Part shown: in pieces, positions 8,964-20,266 of the stretch
Layout: each line of letters opens with the position of its first letter
How positions within the stretch are numbered: position 1 is the stretch's first letter
From: an uncultured Pelagibacteraceae bacterium
GTDB lineage: Bacteria > Pseudomonadota > Alphaproteobacteria > Pelagibacterales > Pelagibacteraceae
DNA length: 64,000 bases
Direction of reading: 5' to 3'
NCBI GenBank assembly: GCA_902635685.1
Contig: CACPOY010000001.1
Location: 124,001 to 188,000 of the forward strand
Made by a program: the position numbers and the translations under genes
The notes under the pieces: model-generated
What the model saw: only the letters and a program-made list of their open reading frames with translations
Told to the model about the DNA's origin: nothing
The model's database searches: none

Positions 8964-9488
8964 TTAAACTACTATTCTGTCTGGATTTTTTTTAATTTTT
9001 GAAATTTTTTTTATAATAAAATCTTTCTTTAATTTTGATAAATGATCAATGATTAGTTTTCCATCTAAATGATTAATTTCATGCTGAACGCAGGTAGATA
9101 AAAGCCCATCACATTTGAGATTTTTTTTCTCTCCCTTCTCATCAATATATTCCACCTCACAAATTTTTGGTCTCTCAATTTCAATAAAAGTTTCGGGTAT
9201 AGATAGACAACCCTCTTCATACACTGATTTCTCCTCACTTAATTTTTTTATTACAGGATTGATTAACGCAATTGGTTGTTTTTTTCTATCTTTGTTTGAA
9301 ACGTCAACAACTAAAACTCTTTTAAGAATACCTACTTGAACTGCCGCAAGGCCAATTCCCTTAGAGTGGTACATTGTTTCAAATAAGTCATTGATTAATT
9401 TTTTTTCATTAATTCCGACTTTTTCTATTGGTTCAGAAATTCTTTTTAAAATATCATCGGGTACGGTAATAATTTCTTTAATACTCAT
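8964..9488 (-). CDS. def: Peptide deformylase
   Basis: Metalloenzyme that removes the N-formyl group from nascent proteins. All three family motifs are present: GIGLAAVQVG at 44-53, EEGCLSIP with metal ligand Cys94, and QHEINHLDG with His136, catalytic Glu137 and His140. The length of 174 residues is typical. It is the first of the def-fmt-truA block. The upstream 594-residue gene ends 23 bases away on the same strand and may be co-transcribed. Confidence 0.97.
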   Translation of the reverse strand: MSIKEIITVPDDILKRISEPIEKVGINEKKLINDLFETMYHSKGIGLAAVQVGILKRVLVVDVSNKDRKKQPIALINPVIKKLSEEKSVYEEGCLSIPETFIEIERPKICEVEYIDEKGEKKNLKCDGLLSTCVQHEINHLDGKLIIDHLSKLKKDFIIKKISKIKKNPDRIVV

Positions 9489-9511
9489 GAAATTAATAGA
9501 TAAACTAATTT

Positions 9512-11296
9512 TTAAACTTTTAAAGGCAGAACTTTTAATAAAATATCGTTTCTTATCTTATCGATATTTAATTGATTTAATGTAGCTATTATAAAATACA
9601 TTGTATCATCATCAATTCTATCTAAATCATCTTGACCAATTACTTCTATTATCCTTAAAAGAGCAGCACCTTTTTCATCATTGTTAATCATTACTTGTAT
9701 ATCAGAGGGTATCTCTGATTGATTTATTTTATATAAATCATCATATTTTTTTGGAACTGCAATTCCGTCAGACTTTAATGATTCTAGAAAAATTTGGTCT
9801 TTTTTAGAAAGTGAGTATTCTTTTTTCTTTTTTATCTTTTTTAAAAAATTTTGTAGATCTTTTTCAAGTTTCGACTTTGAATAATTACCATCAAAATAAT
9901 TAATAAGTTTTGATTGATGCATCACTTCCTTGTTAAATTTTATTTTTTTTTTTTCTTCTTTGCTGATTTCTATATTAGTGTAATAAAAACTTGTTAGATT
10001 ATCTGGTATATCCCTCGGTTCCATCACATCTAAAAATTTCTTTAACTCAATATCAAATGCATTTTCGAGATTATCTTTTTTAAATGACTCCTTTAAAATT
10101 TTTAATAATTTTAATTTTTCAACTTTTTCAGACTCAAGTAAAATCTTTTGATAGACTAATGCTCTTGCTTCAATATTAGATAATAATTGAATATGATCTC
10201 TTACATTTAGAAGTTGATTTAAGTTAAACTGAAATCTTTTATATAGCTCAAATAAATCCTCCTCATAATAATTTTTGTCATGAGTCGCTTTTTCGAGAGT
10301 AGAAATCTTATCTAATTCAGAAATATCAATTTCTTTGAAAGCGCTTAATAAGTTAAATGATGATAAATATTTCCAAATTAGTTTATCTGTTGTCTCTTTG
10401 GGTTCGAAAATAAATTGAGGATTTGTTTGATGAGCCAAATGAAAATCTAAAATTGATTTTTCTGAGATCGTCTTATCAATTTGAGAGGTGTACCCGAATA
10501 AGTTAGATATTTTTTTTTCAAAATAAATGTCATTAAAACCAAGTTCCTTTTTTAGATCTAGAATAAGTTGCGCTTCCTCATTTTTCCCATTTTTGATCAA
10601 ACAATATATATTAAATTTTGATAGATAATCGTCATTTAAAGGTTCCCTATTTTTTGAAAATATTTCACACACCTTTTCTACATTAGCCTTAGAAAGATGT
10701 TGATCTATTAGATGTCTTGTTAATTTAGGATGGGTATCAAAAATTTGATTTTTTGTTAAATATTCCTCAATCAAATTTAAATCACTATTTTTTATCAACC
10801 ATTCTGATTTAATTTTTATAAATTCTTCCTCTGTTATATTTTTTTGTGGTTGATATGCATTTGTTAATAGAGAAATATTCATCAATTCTTTTGCATCTTT
10901 AGAAAGACTCATTCTATTCAATTTTGCAAAAATATTTTTTAATTGATCGCCATCAGAATTAGACCACATATTTAAACTCAATCCAAAATCATCAGGATCA
11001 TATAATCCTAAAATTTTTATTTCTGAAGAATTAAGATTTTGTTCAAATTTAATTTCTTTGATCGGGCTTTGAGGTTCTAACTTTAAAGTGTCTAATATTA
11101 AACTTTGATCTGAATTTTCATTTTTGTTTATTTCATTTAATACATCTTTATCATTTACATTATTTTGGTTTAGTTTTGATTTATCTATGTTCCAAATATC
11201 AACTGGTTGTTCCTCAGAGTATGTAATTCCAAAAAGAGTAAAAAATGTTACTAAAATTGATAAAAAAAATTTATTTAACAATTTTAAAATTTTCAT
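9512..11296 (-). CDS. Unrecognised exported protein, helical-repeat-like
   Basis: I do not recognise this 594-residue protein. The N-terminus (MKILKLLNKFFLSILVTFF) is basic then hydrophobic and looks like a signal peptide or N-terminal anchor, so the rest is probably periplasmic. The remainder is rich in Lys, Glu, Leu, Ile and Asn with a predicted alpha-helical character; stretches such as EKVCEIFSKNREPLNDDYLSKFNIYCLIKNGKNEEAQLIL hint at TPR-like helical pairs, though no clear repeat was scored. It overlaps the preceding 60-residue membrane protein gene by 26 bases and lies upstream of def. Confidence 0.7.
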   Translation of the reverse strand: MKILKLLNKFFLSILVTFFTLFGITYSEEQPVDIWNIDKSKLNQNNVNDKDVLNEINKNENSDQSLILDTLKLEPQSPIKEIKFEQNLNSSEIKILGLYDPDDFGLSLNMWSNSDGDQLKNIFAKLNRMSLSKDAKELMNISLLTNAYQPQKNITEEEFIKIKSEWLIKNSDLNLIEEYLTKNQIFDTHPKLTRHLIDQHLSKANVEKVCEIFSKNREPLNDDYLSKFNIYCLIKNGKNEEAQLILDLKKELGFNDIYFEKKISNLFGYTSQIDKTISEKSILDFHLAHQTNPQFIFEPKETTDKLIWKYLSSFNLLSAFKEIDISELDKISTLEKATHDKNYYEEDLFELYKRFQFNLNQLLNVRDHIQLLSNIEARALVYQKILLESEKVEKLKLLKILKESFKKDNLENAFDIELKKFLDVMEPRDIPDNLTSFYYTNIEISKEEKKKIKFNKEVMHQSKLINYFDGNYSKSKLEKDLQNFLKKIKKKKEYSLSKKDQIFLESLKSDGIAVPKKYDDLYKINQSEIPSDIQVMINNDEKGAALLRIIEVIGQDDLDRIDDDTMYFIIATLNQLNIDKIRNDILLKVLPLKV

Positions 11297-11453
11297 TTGG
11301 TATAATTTTTTCTATAACTTTATTAGGGGTAGGAAAATTAATTTTATTCAGTAAAAAAACAATTCCAGCAAATATCGTTAAAATTATAACTACCTTTATT
11401 ACTAAACTTAATAGGCTTGAACTCCTTGATCTTGTTTTTTTATATATTTGCAT
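11271..11453 (-). CDS. Small single-pass membrane protein, unknown
   Basis: A 60-residue ORF with a basic N-terminus (TRSRSS) and one strong membrane helix at about 15-36 (LVIKVVIILTIFAGIVFLL), then a short periplasmic tail. It overlaps the start of the 594-residue exported protein by 26 bases on the same strand, suggesting the two form an operon and act together in the envelope. It is divergent from aroK. No family was recognised. The short length lowers confidence, but position and membrane character support it. Confidence 0.55.
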   Translation of the reverse strand: MQIYKKTRSRSSSLLSLVIKVVIILTIFAGIVFLLNKINFPTPNKVIEKIIPNENFKIVK

Positions 11454-11510
11454 ATATCTTTAGGTATTTTCAAATTAAGACATATTTGTGTTTTTTCAAT
11501 AAATAAACTT

Positions 11511-12023
11511 ATGGAATCAAATAAAAATCTTGTTTTTTTAGGAATGATGGGTTCTGGCAAAACAACCTTAGGAAAAATTGTTTCAAAAAAACTTAATAAA
11601 GAGTTTATTGATGTCGATCAAGCAATTGAAGTTCAAGAAGATATGGTCATATCTGAAATATTTGAAAAAAAAGGGGAACCTTTTTTTAGGATATTAGAAG
11701 AAAAAATATCACTACTAAGTTTAAAAAAAAAAAATGCTGTCATTTCTCTGGGAGGAGGAGCTTTTTTGAACAAAAAAATTCAAAAAGAAATTTTAAAAAA
11801 TCACATCTCGATTTGGTTAAAATGGGATAATAAAAATCTTATCAAAAGAATTAAGAATAGCCAAAAAAGACCTATTGCAATAAAATTGAATAATATCGAT
11901 TTAAATAAGTTAATTAATGACAGATCTAGAATTTATTCTAAGGCTAAATATCAAATTAAATGTGATAGAATTACTAAATCAGAGGTAATAGAGAGGATTA
12001 TTAGATTCAATGATAAAGGCTAA
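11511..12023 (+). CDS. aroK: Shikimate kinase
   Basis: Phosphorylates shikimate at the 3-hydroxyl in aromatic amino acid synthesis. The P-loop GMMGSGKTT lies near the N-terminus, DVDQAIE holds the shikimate-binding Asp, and SLGGGAF is the conserved glycine motif. The ORF track starts at 11448, but the 21 extra residues have no family counterpart. The ATG at 11511 (MESNKNLVFLGMMGSGKT) gives the expected 170-residue protein and is preferred. It overlaps aroB by 14 bases, the usual aroK-aroB operon. Confidence 0.93.
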   Translation: MESNKNLVFLGMMGSGKTTLGKIVSKKLNKEFIDVDQAIEVQEDMVISEIFEKKGEPFFRILEEKISLLSLKKKNAVISLGGGAFLNKKIQKEILKNHISIWLKWDNKNLIKRIKNSQKRPIAIKLNNIDLNKLINDRSRIYSKAKYQIKCDRITKSEVIERIIRFNDKG

Positions 12024-13116
12024 GTTGGGAATTAGAACAAATAATGGGAGTTATTCAGTCGTAATTGGTACAAATTTTTTCAATAAATTATCGAAAATTT
12101 TGCGAAAAAACGGTTTCAATTTCAATAAATGCTTTTTATTAATTGATAAGAAAATTGGTAAAAAAAGAATCAAGCAAATATCTAAATCAATATCAAAGAA
12201 AAAAATAATTTACTTATTTAATTCCACTGAAAAAAATAAAAGTTTTGGTAGTGTTCTTAAAATTTTAAATTTACTTCAAAAAAATAATTTTAACAGAAAT
12301 GATTGTCTTCTAACGGTTGGAGGGGGAATAACTGGAGACACTGGTGGATTTGCTGCAAGTTTATTTAAAAGGGGAATAAAATTTATAAACATCCCAACAA
12401 CATTGTTAGCGCAAGTTGACTCCTCTATTGGGGGCAAGACAGGCATCAATACAGTTTATGGTAAAAATTTAATTGGAAGTTTCTATCAACCAAATTTAGT
12501 ATTAGCAGATACTCTTTTTTTAAAAACTTTACCAAAGAGAGAAATTACATGTGGCTATGCAGAAATTTTAAAACACTCGCTTATTTCTGATAAAAAACTA
12601 TTTCTTTATTTAGATAAAAATGTACAAAATATTCTCAAACTTAAATCTCCGTTTATTGAAAAAGCTATTTTTAAAAGTTGTAAGATAAAAAGAGATATTG
12701 TTCAAAAAGATGAAAAGGAAAATAACTTAAGAAAAATCTTAAATTTTGGACATACATTTGCACATGCTTATGAGGCATCAATGACCTATTCAAAAAAATT
12801 AAATCATGGAGAAGCTGTAATTTTAGGAATTTACTCTTCTTTAAAATTCAGCCTAGATAATAAATTAATAAATTTATCTGAATTTAATTTAATCATTGGG
12901 CATTTAAGTAAAGCTAAATTATCTTACAATGTTAGCAAATATTTTTCTAAAATCGATACAAAAAAAATTATTTCTTACATGCAAAATGATAAGAAAAATA
13001 ATTCCGAAAAAATAAACCTTATTCTATTAAAAAAAATTGGATCTATGGAATTAAATAAAAAATTTAGTAAAGAAAAAATTAGATCATTTATTAATGAAAA
13101 ATTATTAATTAATTAA
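12010..13116 (+). CDS. aroB: 3-dehydroquinate synthase
   Basis: NAD- and metal-dependent cyclase making 3-dehydroquinate from DAHP, the second step of the shikimate pathway. The 368-residue length is normal. Motifs include the nucleotide-binding VGGGITGDTGGFAAS, PTTLLAQVDSSIGGKTGIN, and the metal ligand region LNFGHTFAHAYE and LNHGEAV. It overlaps aroK at its 5' end and overlaps the convergent BolA gene by 12 bases at its 3' end. Confidence 0.96.
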   Translation: MIKAKLGIRTNNGSYSVVIGTNFFNKLSKILRKNGFNFNKCFLLIDKKIGKKRIKQISKSISKKKIIYLFNSTEKNKSFGSVLKILNLLQKNNFNRNDCLLTVGGGITGDTGGFAASLFKRGIKFINIPTTLLAQVDSSIGGKTGINTVYGKNLIGSFYQPNLVLADTLFLKTLPKREITCGYAEILKHSLISDKKLFLYLDKNVQNILKLKSPFIEKAIFKSCKIKRDIVQKDEKENNLRKILNFGHTFAHAYEASMTYSKKLNHGEAVILGIYSSLKFSLDNKLINLSEFNLIIGHLSKAKLSYNVSKYFSKIDTKKIISYMQNDKKNNSEKINLILLKKIGSMELNKKFSKEKIRSFINEKLLIN

Positions 13117-13365
13117 TATTTGTAATGAATGAATAGATTTACTAATCTCGTCACTTAGAATTTTATAAACTTTTTTATTTCTTTCAATTTTATTCATTTT
13201 CTTTAGTTCTTTTGACTCAATAGATAATTTAATATGAAATTTGTTATTATCATTTCCTGAGTGATTTTTATGTAAAAAAGTTTTATCTTCGACTTTTAAA
13301 TTTTCACATGTTATATTCGTCGAAATTTTTTTTTTTATTATTGAAATTAAATTATTTATATCCAT
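13105..13365 (-). CDS. BolA-family protein
   Basis: A small cytoplasmic BolA/IbaG-type protein; the family partners with monothiol glutaredoxins in iron-sulfur handling or acts in envelope and morphology control. The central KDKT-like segment, HKNHSGNDNNKFHIKLSI with the conserved His, and the C-terminal helix ERNKKVYKILSDEI fit the fold. The track starts at 13377; the ATG at 13365 (MDINNLI) gives an 86-residue protein closer to family length. The DnaJ-like gene starts only 18 bases away in the opposite direction. Confidence 0.82.
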   Translation of the reverse strand: MDINNLISIIKKKISTNITCENLKVEDKTFLHKNHSGNDNNKFHIKLSIESKELKKMNKIERNKKVYKILSDEISKSIHSLQILIN

Positions 13366-13383
13366 AAGTATAATCATTATAAC

Positions 13384-13911
13384 ATGAAAAATATTTGTGA
13401 TTGGAATAATTGTAATGAAATAGGTGAATATAAGGCCCCTATTGAAAAAGATAATAGTAAAAAGTTCAGATTACTTTGCCTGGAGCATGTCAAAGAGTTT
13501 AATAAAAATTGGAATTACTTTTCAGGAATGAATGACCAACAAGTGATTAATTTCCTTAAGTCAGATATGATTTGGCACAAACCCACTCAAAGTTTTAGCT
13601 CTTCAGACAATTTTTTTAAAGTTTTGTGGAATAACACTCTAAAAGATGAAACAGATGTTAATAAATTTAAAAGTGAATACAATCATATGCGTCAATTTAA
13701 ATTTGATCATAAAGACATAAAAGCATTTAGTATTTTAGGTGTTTCTGTTGGTATTAAATGGTCAAGGATTCAAGATAAATTCAAAATACTTGTCAAAAAA
13801 TTTCACCCTGATATGAATTCTGGAAATAAAAAATATGAAGAAAAATTAAAATTAATTACTTTAGCCTATACACAGCTAAAAAATACATATAGAGAAAAAA
13901 TTGACACTTAA
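13384..13911 (+). CDS. DnaJ-like protein with C-terminal J domain
   Basis: A 175-residue alphaproteobacterial DnaJ-family protein. The N-terminus carries CDWNNCNEIGEYKAP and LLCLEHVKEFNKNWNYF, a cysteine/histidine element that may bind metal. The J domain is at the C-terminus (about 118-172), with the essential HPD in KKFHPDMNSGNKKYEE. It would stimulate an Hsp70 partner not present here. It sits beside BolA and overlaps cobS by 11 bases; this neighbour set recurs in alphaproteobacteria. Confidence 0.85.
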   Translation: MKNICDWNNCNEIGEYKAPIEKDNSKKFRLLCLEHVKEFNKNWNYFSGMNDQQVINFLKSDMIWHKPTQSFSSSDNFFKVLWNNTLKDETDVNKFKSEYNHMRQFKFDHKDIKAFSILGVSVGIKWSRIQDKFKILVKKFHPDMNSGNKKYEEKLKLITLAYTQLKNTYREKIDT

Positions 13912-14875
13912 TCTAGATATACAACCAGATATTAAACTATCTTTAAAACAAACATTTGGAATCGACTCTGAGATAGAAGTTGATGCCTTTTCAAAAAAGA
14001 CAGAATATGTGCCAGAGATTGATAAAAATTACATATTTGATAAGGACACTACTTTAGCGATTATTTCTGGTTTTTCTTTTAATAAAAGAGTTTTAATTCA
14101 GGGGTATCATGGAACAGGTAAATCAACTCATATAGAGCAAATTGCTGCAAGATTAAATTGGCCATGTATTAGAGTTAACCTAGATAGTCATATCTCTAGA
14201 ATAGATTTGATTGGTAAAGATGCTATTGTTTTAAAAGATGGAAAACAAGTTACTCAGTTTAATGAAGGTATATTGCCCTGGTCTATTCAAAATCCTGTTG
14301 CATTAGTTTTTGACGAGTATGATGCTGGAAGGCCAGATGTAATGTTTGTAATCCAACGAGTTTTAGAGTCAGAAGGTAGCTTTACTCTTCTCGATAAAAA
14401 CAAAGTAATTAAACAAAATAAATTTTTTAGATTGTTTGCAACTTCTAACACTGTTGGATTAGGTGATACAAGTGGCTTATATCATGGAACACAACAAATA
14501 AATCAGGGTCAAATGGATAGATGGAATATAGTTTCGACGCTCAATTATTTAAGCCTTGATAAAGAAATGGAAATAATAATAGGAAAAAACAAAAATTTCG
14601 ATAATCCCCAAGGTAAAGAAAATGTAGCAAATATGATAAAAGTTGCTTCTTTGACTAGGAAAGGTTTCATAGCGGGTGACATCTCTACCGTAATGAGTCC
14701 AAGGACAGTATTGCATTGGGCTGAAAATACTGAGATATTTAAAGATATTGGTTATGCTTTTAGAGTAACTTTTTTAAATAAGTGTGATGATTTAGAAAAA
14801 AATACTATTGCTGAATATTTTCAAAGATGTTTTGGCGAAGAACTACCAGAGTCATTGATTAATATTCAAATTTAA
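13901..14875 (+). CDS. cobS: CobS-like AAA+ ATPase
   Basis: A 324-residue MoxR-type AAA+ ATPase of the CobS family, the small subunit of the aerobic cobaltochelatase. Walker A is GYHGTGKST at about 69-76 and Walker B is ALVFDEYDAG. The start is a TTG that overlaps the end of the DnaJ-like gene; no better ATG precedes the conserved region. cobT follows with no gap. The cobalt-inserting subunit CobN and other corrin genes are not in this window, so the true client in this lineage is uncertain. Confidence 0.88.
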   Translation: MTLNLDIQPDIKLSLKQTFGIDSEIEVDAFSKKTEYVPEIDKNYIFDKDTTLAIISGFSFNKRVLIQGYHGTGKSTHIEQIAARLNWPCIRVNLDSHISRIDLIGKDAIVLKDGKQVTQFNEGILPWSIQNPVALVFDEYDAGRPDVMFVIQRVLESEGSFTLLDKNKVIKQNKFFRLFATSNTVGLGDTSGLYHGTQQINQGQMDRWNIVSTLNYLSLDKEMEIIIGKNKNFDNPQGKENVANMIKVASLTRKGFIAGDISTVMSPRTVLHWAENTEIFKDIGYAFRVTFLNKCDDLEKNTIAEYFQRCFGEELPESLINIQI

Positions 14876-16675
14876 ATGTCTATCAAAATATCCCATCTTA
14901 AAGAAAAAATGAGACAAGCATTAACCTCGACTAAGAAGGTAATTTCAGAGGATTTTACGATCAATAACGAAAAAAAAATAAATACCAATGATAATCACTC
15001 AGAAGTGATAAAGGTAGACAATTTATCAAGTCCTGAAGATTTTATAAGATTAAGAGCCGAATTTGACTCATCTGCTTTAGAAAAGAAATTTTCAAATAAA
15101 GAAATATTTAAAGATAATGTTCCAAAAAACCCCTCATGCAAAATGCTTTACAAATTCGCCGAAAAAACAAGATATGAATTATTAGGCTGTCAAATGTTGA
15201 AAGGAATAGAAAAAAATTTAACTAAAAATTATTATCGGATGATGAATGTGAAAAAAGAGCATAAAATCAATACTAAAGAAGACGTCATAGTCTCCGAGGC
15301 CTTTGAGCTTTACTTGCTTAAAAATTTTCAAAAAATTAAATTAAATTCTTTCTCAGAAAAAAAATTAAGTTTTTGGGAAAAAGATTTCGACAAATCAATA
15401 AAAAAACATATTAACTTCCTTTATCAAAACTTAGATAATCAAAAAGTATATGGTTCTAAATTTTCTGAAATTCTTCAAAATATGGACATTTTTGACTCTG
15501 GAGAAATTGATGAGAATAAAGAAGAACAAAATGACGAAGGAAAGGATGCATCTTCAAATGAAGATGACAAGTCAGATCAAGAAGATAAAAAAGACTCTAG
15601 CCCTAAAGACGAAACAGAACCAGCTATGGACTCTGACTATAATAAAGATGAATACAATTTAGATGACCAGCTTGATGATATGAATTTAAAAGAAGAAAAT
15701 TCTGAACAGATTGTTAAGAAATCAATTAAAGAAATTAATCTTGAATATAAAATTTTTACAAATGAATTTGATGAAATAATAAAAGCTGAAAATCTAGAAA
15801 ATGAGGAAGACTCATTGAAACTAAGAAAAAATCTTGATCAACAGCTAATAGGATTTCACGACATCGTAACAAAACTTGCAAATAAACTTCAAAGACAACT
15901 TTTAGCAAAACAAAATAGATCTTGGAATTTTGACTTAGAAGAAGGACTGCTTGACAGTTCAAAACTAACTAGAATTATCATGGATCCATACAATTCATTA
16001 TCTTTTAAAAAGGAAAAAGATTTAGATTTTAAAGATACAATAGTTACATTGTTAATTGATAACTCTGGCTCAATGAGAGGAAGGCCCATAACTATCGCCG
16101 CTATATGTGCTGATATTTTATCAAGAACATTAGAGAGATGTTCAGTTAAAGTAGAAATTTTAGGCTTTACCACAAAAAACTGGAAAGGTGGTCAAAGTAG
16201 AGAGAAATGGAGCAAAAATAGTAAACCTAAAACACCTGGTAGATTAAACGATTTGAGACACATAATTTATAAAGGAGGAGATACTCATTGGAGGCAGGCC
16301 AAAAATAACTTGGGTCTCATGCTTAAAGAAGGTTTACTAAAAGAAAATATTGATGGAGAAGCTATAACCTGGGCTTATAATCGTTTGCAAAAAAGGAAGG
16401 AAGAGAGAAAAATTTTAATGGTAATATCTGATGGTGCACCAGTAGACGACTCTACTTTATCTGTAAATTCTGGAGATTTTTTAGAAAAACATTTGAAAAA
16501 GACAGTGAAATTTATTGAGGACAAGTCTGATATTGAGATCTTAGCTATTGGAATTGGCCATGACGTATCAAGATATTATAATAAAGCAATTAAAATTACT
16601 GACGTAAATGAGCTAGCTGATGTGATGATTTCACAATTAAGTTCATTATTTGAAAATAAAAAAAAACTACACTAA
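14876..16675 (+). CDS. cobT: CobT-like VWA-domain protein
   Basis: Partner of CobS, 599 residues. A helical N-terminal half is followed by a strongly acidic, Asp/Glu/Lys-rich linker (about 218-268) and a C-terminal von Willebrand A domain. The VWA MIDAS motif is [11 protein letters not shown], with ISDGAPVDD further on. In cobaltochelatase, CobS and CobT form the ATPase/chaperone part. The stop overlaps the convergent regB stop in the shared bases CTAA. No CobN is visible nearby. Confidence 0.88.
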   Translation: MSIKISHLKEKMRQALTSTKKVISEDFTINNEKKINTNDNHSEVIKVDNLSSPEDFIRLRAEFDSSALEKKFSNKEIFKDNVPKNPSCKMLYKFAEKTRYELLGCQMLKGIEKNLTKNYYRMMNVKKEHKINTKEDVIVSEAFELYLLKNFQKIKLNSFSEKKLSFWEKDFDKSIKKHINFLYQNLDNQKVYGSKFSEILQNMDIFDSGEIDENKEEQNDEGKDASSNEDDKSDQEDKKDSSPKDETEPAMDSDYNKDEYNLDDQLDDMNLKEENSEQIVKKSIKEINLEYKIFTNEFDEIIKAENLENEEDSLKLRKNLDQQLIGFHDIVTKLANKLQRQLLAKQNRSWNFDLEEGLLDSSKLTRIIMDPYNSLSFKKEKDLDFKDTIVTLLIDNSGSMRGRPITIAAICADILSRTLERCSVKVEILGFTTKNWKGGQSREKWSKNSKPKTPGRLNDLRHIIYKGGDTHWRQAKNNLGLMLKEGLLKENIDGEAITWAYNRLQKRKEERKILMVISDGAPVDDSTLSVNSGDFLEKHLKKTVKFIEDKSDIEILAIGIGHDVSRYYNKAIKITDVNELADVMISQLSSLFENKKKLH

Positions 16676-17952
16676 ATTTTAAACAAATCTTTATTCTTCC
16701 ATTTTATTAAAACTTCTGCTCCACCTCTTGTTTTAGAATTTCTAAAATGAAGTGATGCAAAATTTTTTTCAAGCAAAGTTTTACCTATAAAAAGACCTAA
16801 GCCAAGTCCAATCTTATTTTTTTCCATTTTACTAAATGATCTTAAATAAGGTTCTCCTATTTTAGAGATTATATCACTCGGATATCCAGGTCCATCATCC
16901 TCAACTATTATTTCTGTAGTTTCGTTATCACTTTTTAGAGAAATGAATATTTTGCTTTTACAGAATTTATTTGCATTACCAATAAAGTTTCTCAAGCCAT
17001 AAACAATTTCAATAGATTTTGTGATTTTTTTTGAATTAGAGTCTTGATCAAGATTTAAAATAAACTCTTTTGAACTTGTCTCCTGGAAAGAAAAAATAAT
17101 TTCCTTTAAATACTCTTTCATTGATAAATCCTCATCAATAAAATCATCTTCTTGGTTTGGATTTAAAGATAGTCTTTTTAAAATTTGATTGCATCTCTCA
17201 ACTTGACTTTCAAGTAACTCAATATCTTGTATTACCTCTTTATTATTTTTTAATTGTTTTAACAGTTCTTGAGTAATAATTTTAATTGTAGAAAGAGGTG
17301 TTCCTAGAGAGTGAGCCGCTGCTGCAGCTTGTCCTCCTAAGGAAAGCATTTCGTGTTCTTGTGCCATCACTTCTTCCATCTTATTCAAAGCTTCTTTTCT
17401 AAGGCGTGACTCAGAACCAAACAAAATTGCAAAATAATTCAGGAATATAAGAGCTATTATCAAAGCTATTGGAATAGAGTAATAATAATAGTCATCAACA
17501 TGAAAATGTTCATTTAATGGAGCGGGTAAGTCCTCTGAATAAAAAGTCAGAAAAATTATTATCAAGGTAGTTGTAATTACCAATAATAAATTTGTCTTAA
17601 AACCTAAATTTGATGACGCAAAAACACTTGGTATTATTAAAAATATTATGAAAGGGTTTGCTATTCCTCCAGTTAAATAAATTAAACCTGCCAACTGAAA
17701 TATATCTACTATTAAAAAAATTAAAGCTGACCTTTCAGATAATTGAGTTTTTTTGTAGATAAAAATTAAATATAAATTACTTATTGCTCCTAAAATAACA
17801 ATCAAATTAGATAAGAGAAAATTAAAATTAAACTCAAGAAAAAAATATACTATATATATTGATAGTAACTGGCCAATTATTGCAATCCACCTAAGTGAAA
17901 TATAAGTAGATTTTTTTAATGAAAAATATTTAGAAGTTTCAAAAAACTTCAT
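16672..17952 (-). CDS. regB: Redox-sensing histidine kinase RegB/PrrB type
   Basis: A 426-residue membrane sensor kinase. About six membrane segments occupy residues 22-178. The RegB quinone-site motif GGxxNPF is present (GGIANPF, 95-101). The H-box is unusual and RegB-specific, [15 protein letters not shown], with His214. A cysteine lies exactly 40 residues later (QVERC, Cys254), matching the spacing of His225 and redox-active Cys265 in Rhodobacter RegB. ATP-lid motifs VEDDGPGYP and [10 protein letters not shown] follow. Its response regulator RegA and SenC are not adjacent. It lies two bases downstream of gyrB. Confidence 0.9.
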   Translation of the reverse strand: MKFFETSKYFSLKKSTYISLRWIAIIGQLLSIYIVYFFLEFNFNFLLSNLIVILGAISNLYLIFIYKKTQLSERSALIFLIVDIFQLAGLIYLTGGIANPFIIFLIIPSVFASSNLGFKTNLLLVITTTLIIIFLTFYSEDLPAPLNEHFHVDDYYYYSIPIALIIALIFLNYFAILFGSESRLRKEALNKMEEVMAQEHEMLSLGGQAAAAAHSLGTPLSTIKIITQELLKQLKNNKEVIQDIELLESQVERCNQILKRLSLNPNQEDDFIDEDLSMKEYLKEIIFSFQETSSKEFILNLDQDSNSKKITKSIEIVYGLRNFIGNANKFCKSKIFISLKSDNETTEIIVEDDGPGYPSDIISKIGEPYLRSFSKMEKNKIGLGLGLFIGKTLLEKNFASLHFRNSKTRGGAEVLIKWKNKDLFKI

Positions 17953-17954
17953 TT

Positions 17955-20015
<2,061 letters not shown>

Positions 20016-20127
20016 TTAATTATGGAATAAAAAGAATTATACCACTTTTTAATAAAAATTGTTTAAATATAATTTTTAAATATTTCTTAACATGTAGAAT
20101 AGAGCTTAAATATTGGGCGTTATTTGA

Positions 20128-20217
20128 TGGCGGAGAGAGTGGGATTCGAACCCACGAAAGAGTTGCCTCTTAACACGCTTTCCAAGCGTGCGCCTTAAAC
20201 CACTCGGCCATCTCTCC
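20128..20217 (-). tRNA. tRNA-Ser (anticodon GGA)
   Basis: On the minus strand the sequence folds as a class II tRNA. The acceptor stem is GGAGAGA/TCTCTCC with discriminator G and an encoded CCA. The anticodon stem CACGC/GCGTG encloses loop TTGGAAA, giving anticodon GGA. A long variable arm typical of serine and the GTTCGAATC T-loop follow. It lies upstream of gyrB on the same strand and borders the surface-glycan island. Confidence 0.96.
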
Positions 20218-20266
20218 TATATTAAATAAATTTATATTACCTATAATAAAATATATAAATAGATTT

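Noticed and set aside
11448-11510. N-terminal extension of aroK to 11448
   Set aside because: The extra 21 residues lack family similarity. ATG 11511 lies at the expected distance from the P-loop.
20128-20217. Integrase or attachment-site duplication at tRNA-Ser
   Set aside because: No recombinase gene and no repeated tRNA 3' segment were seen within the neighbouring glycan island, so a site-specific integration claim is not supported.
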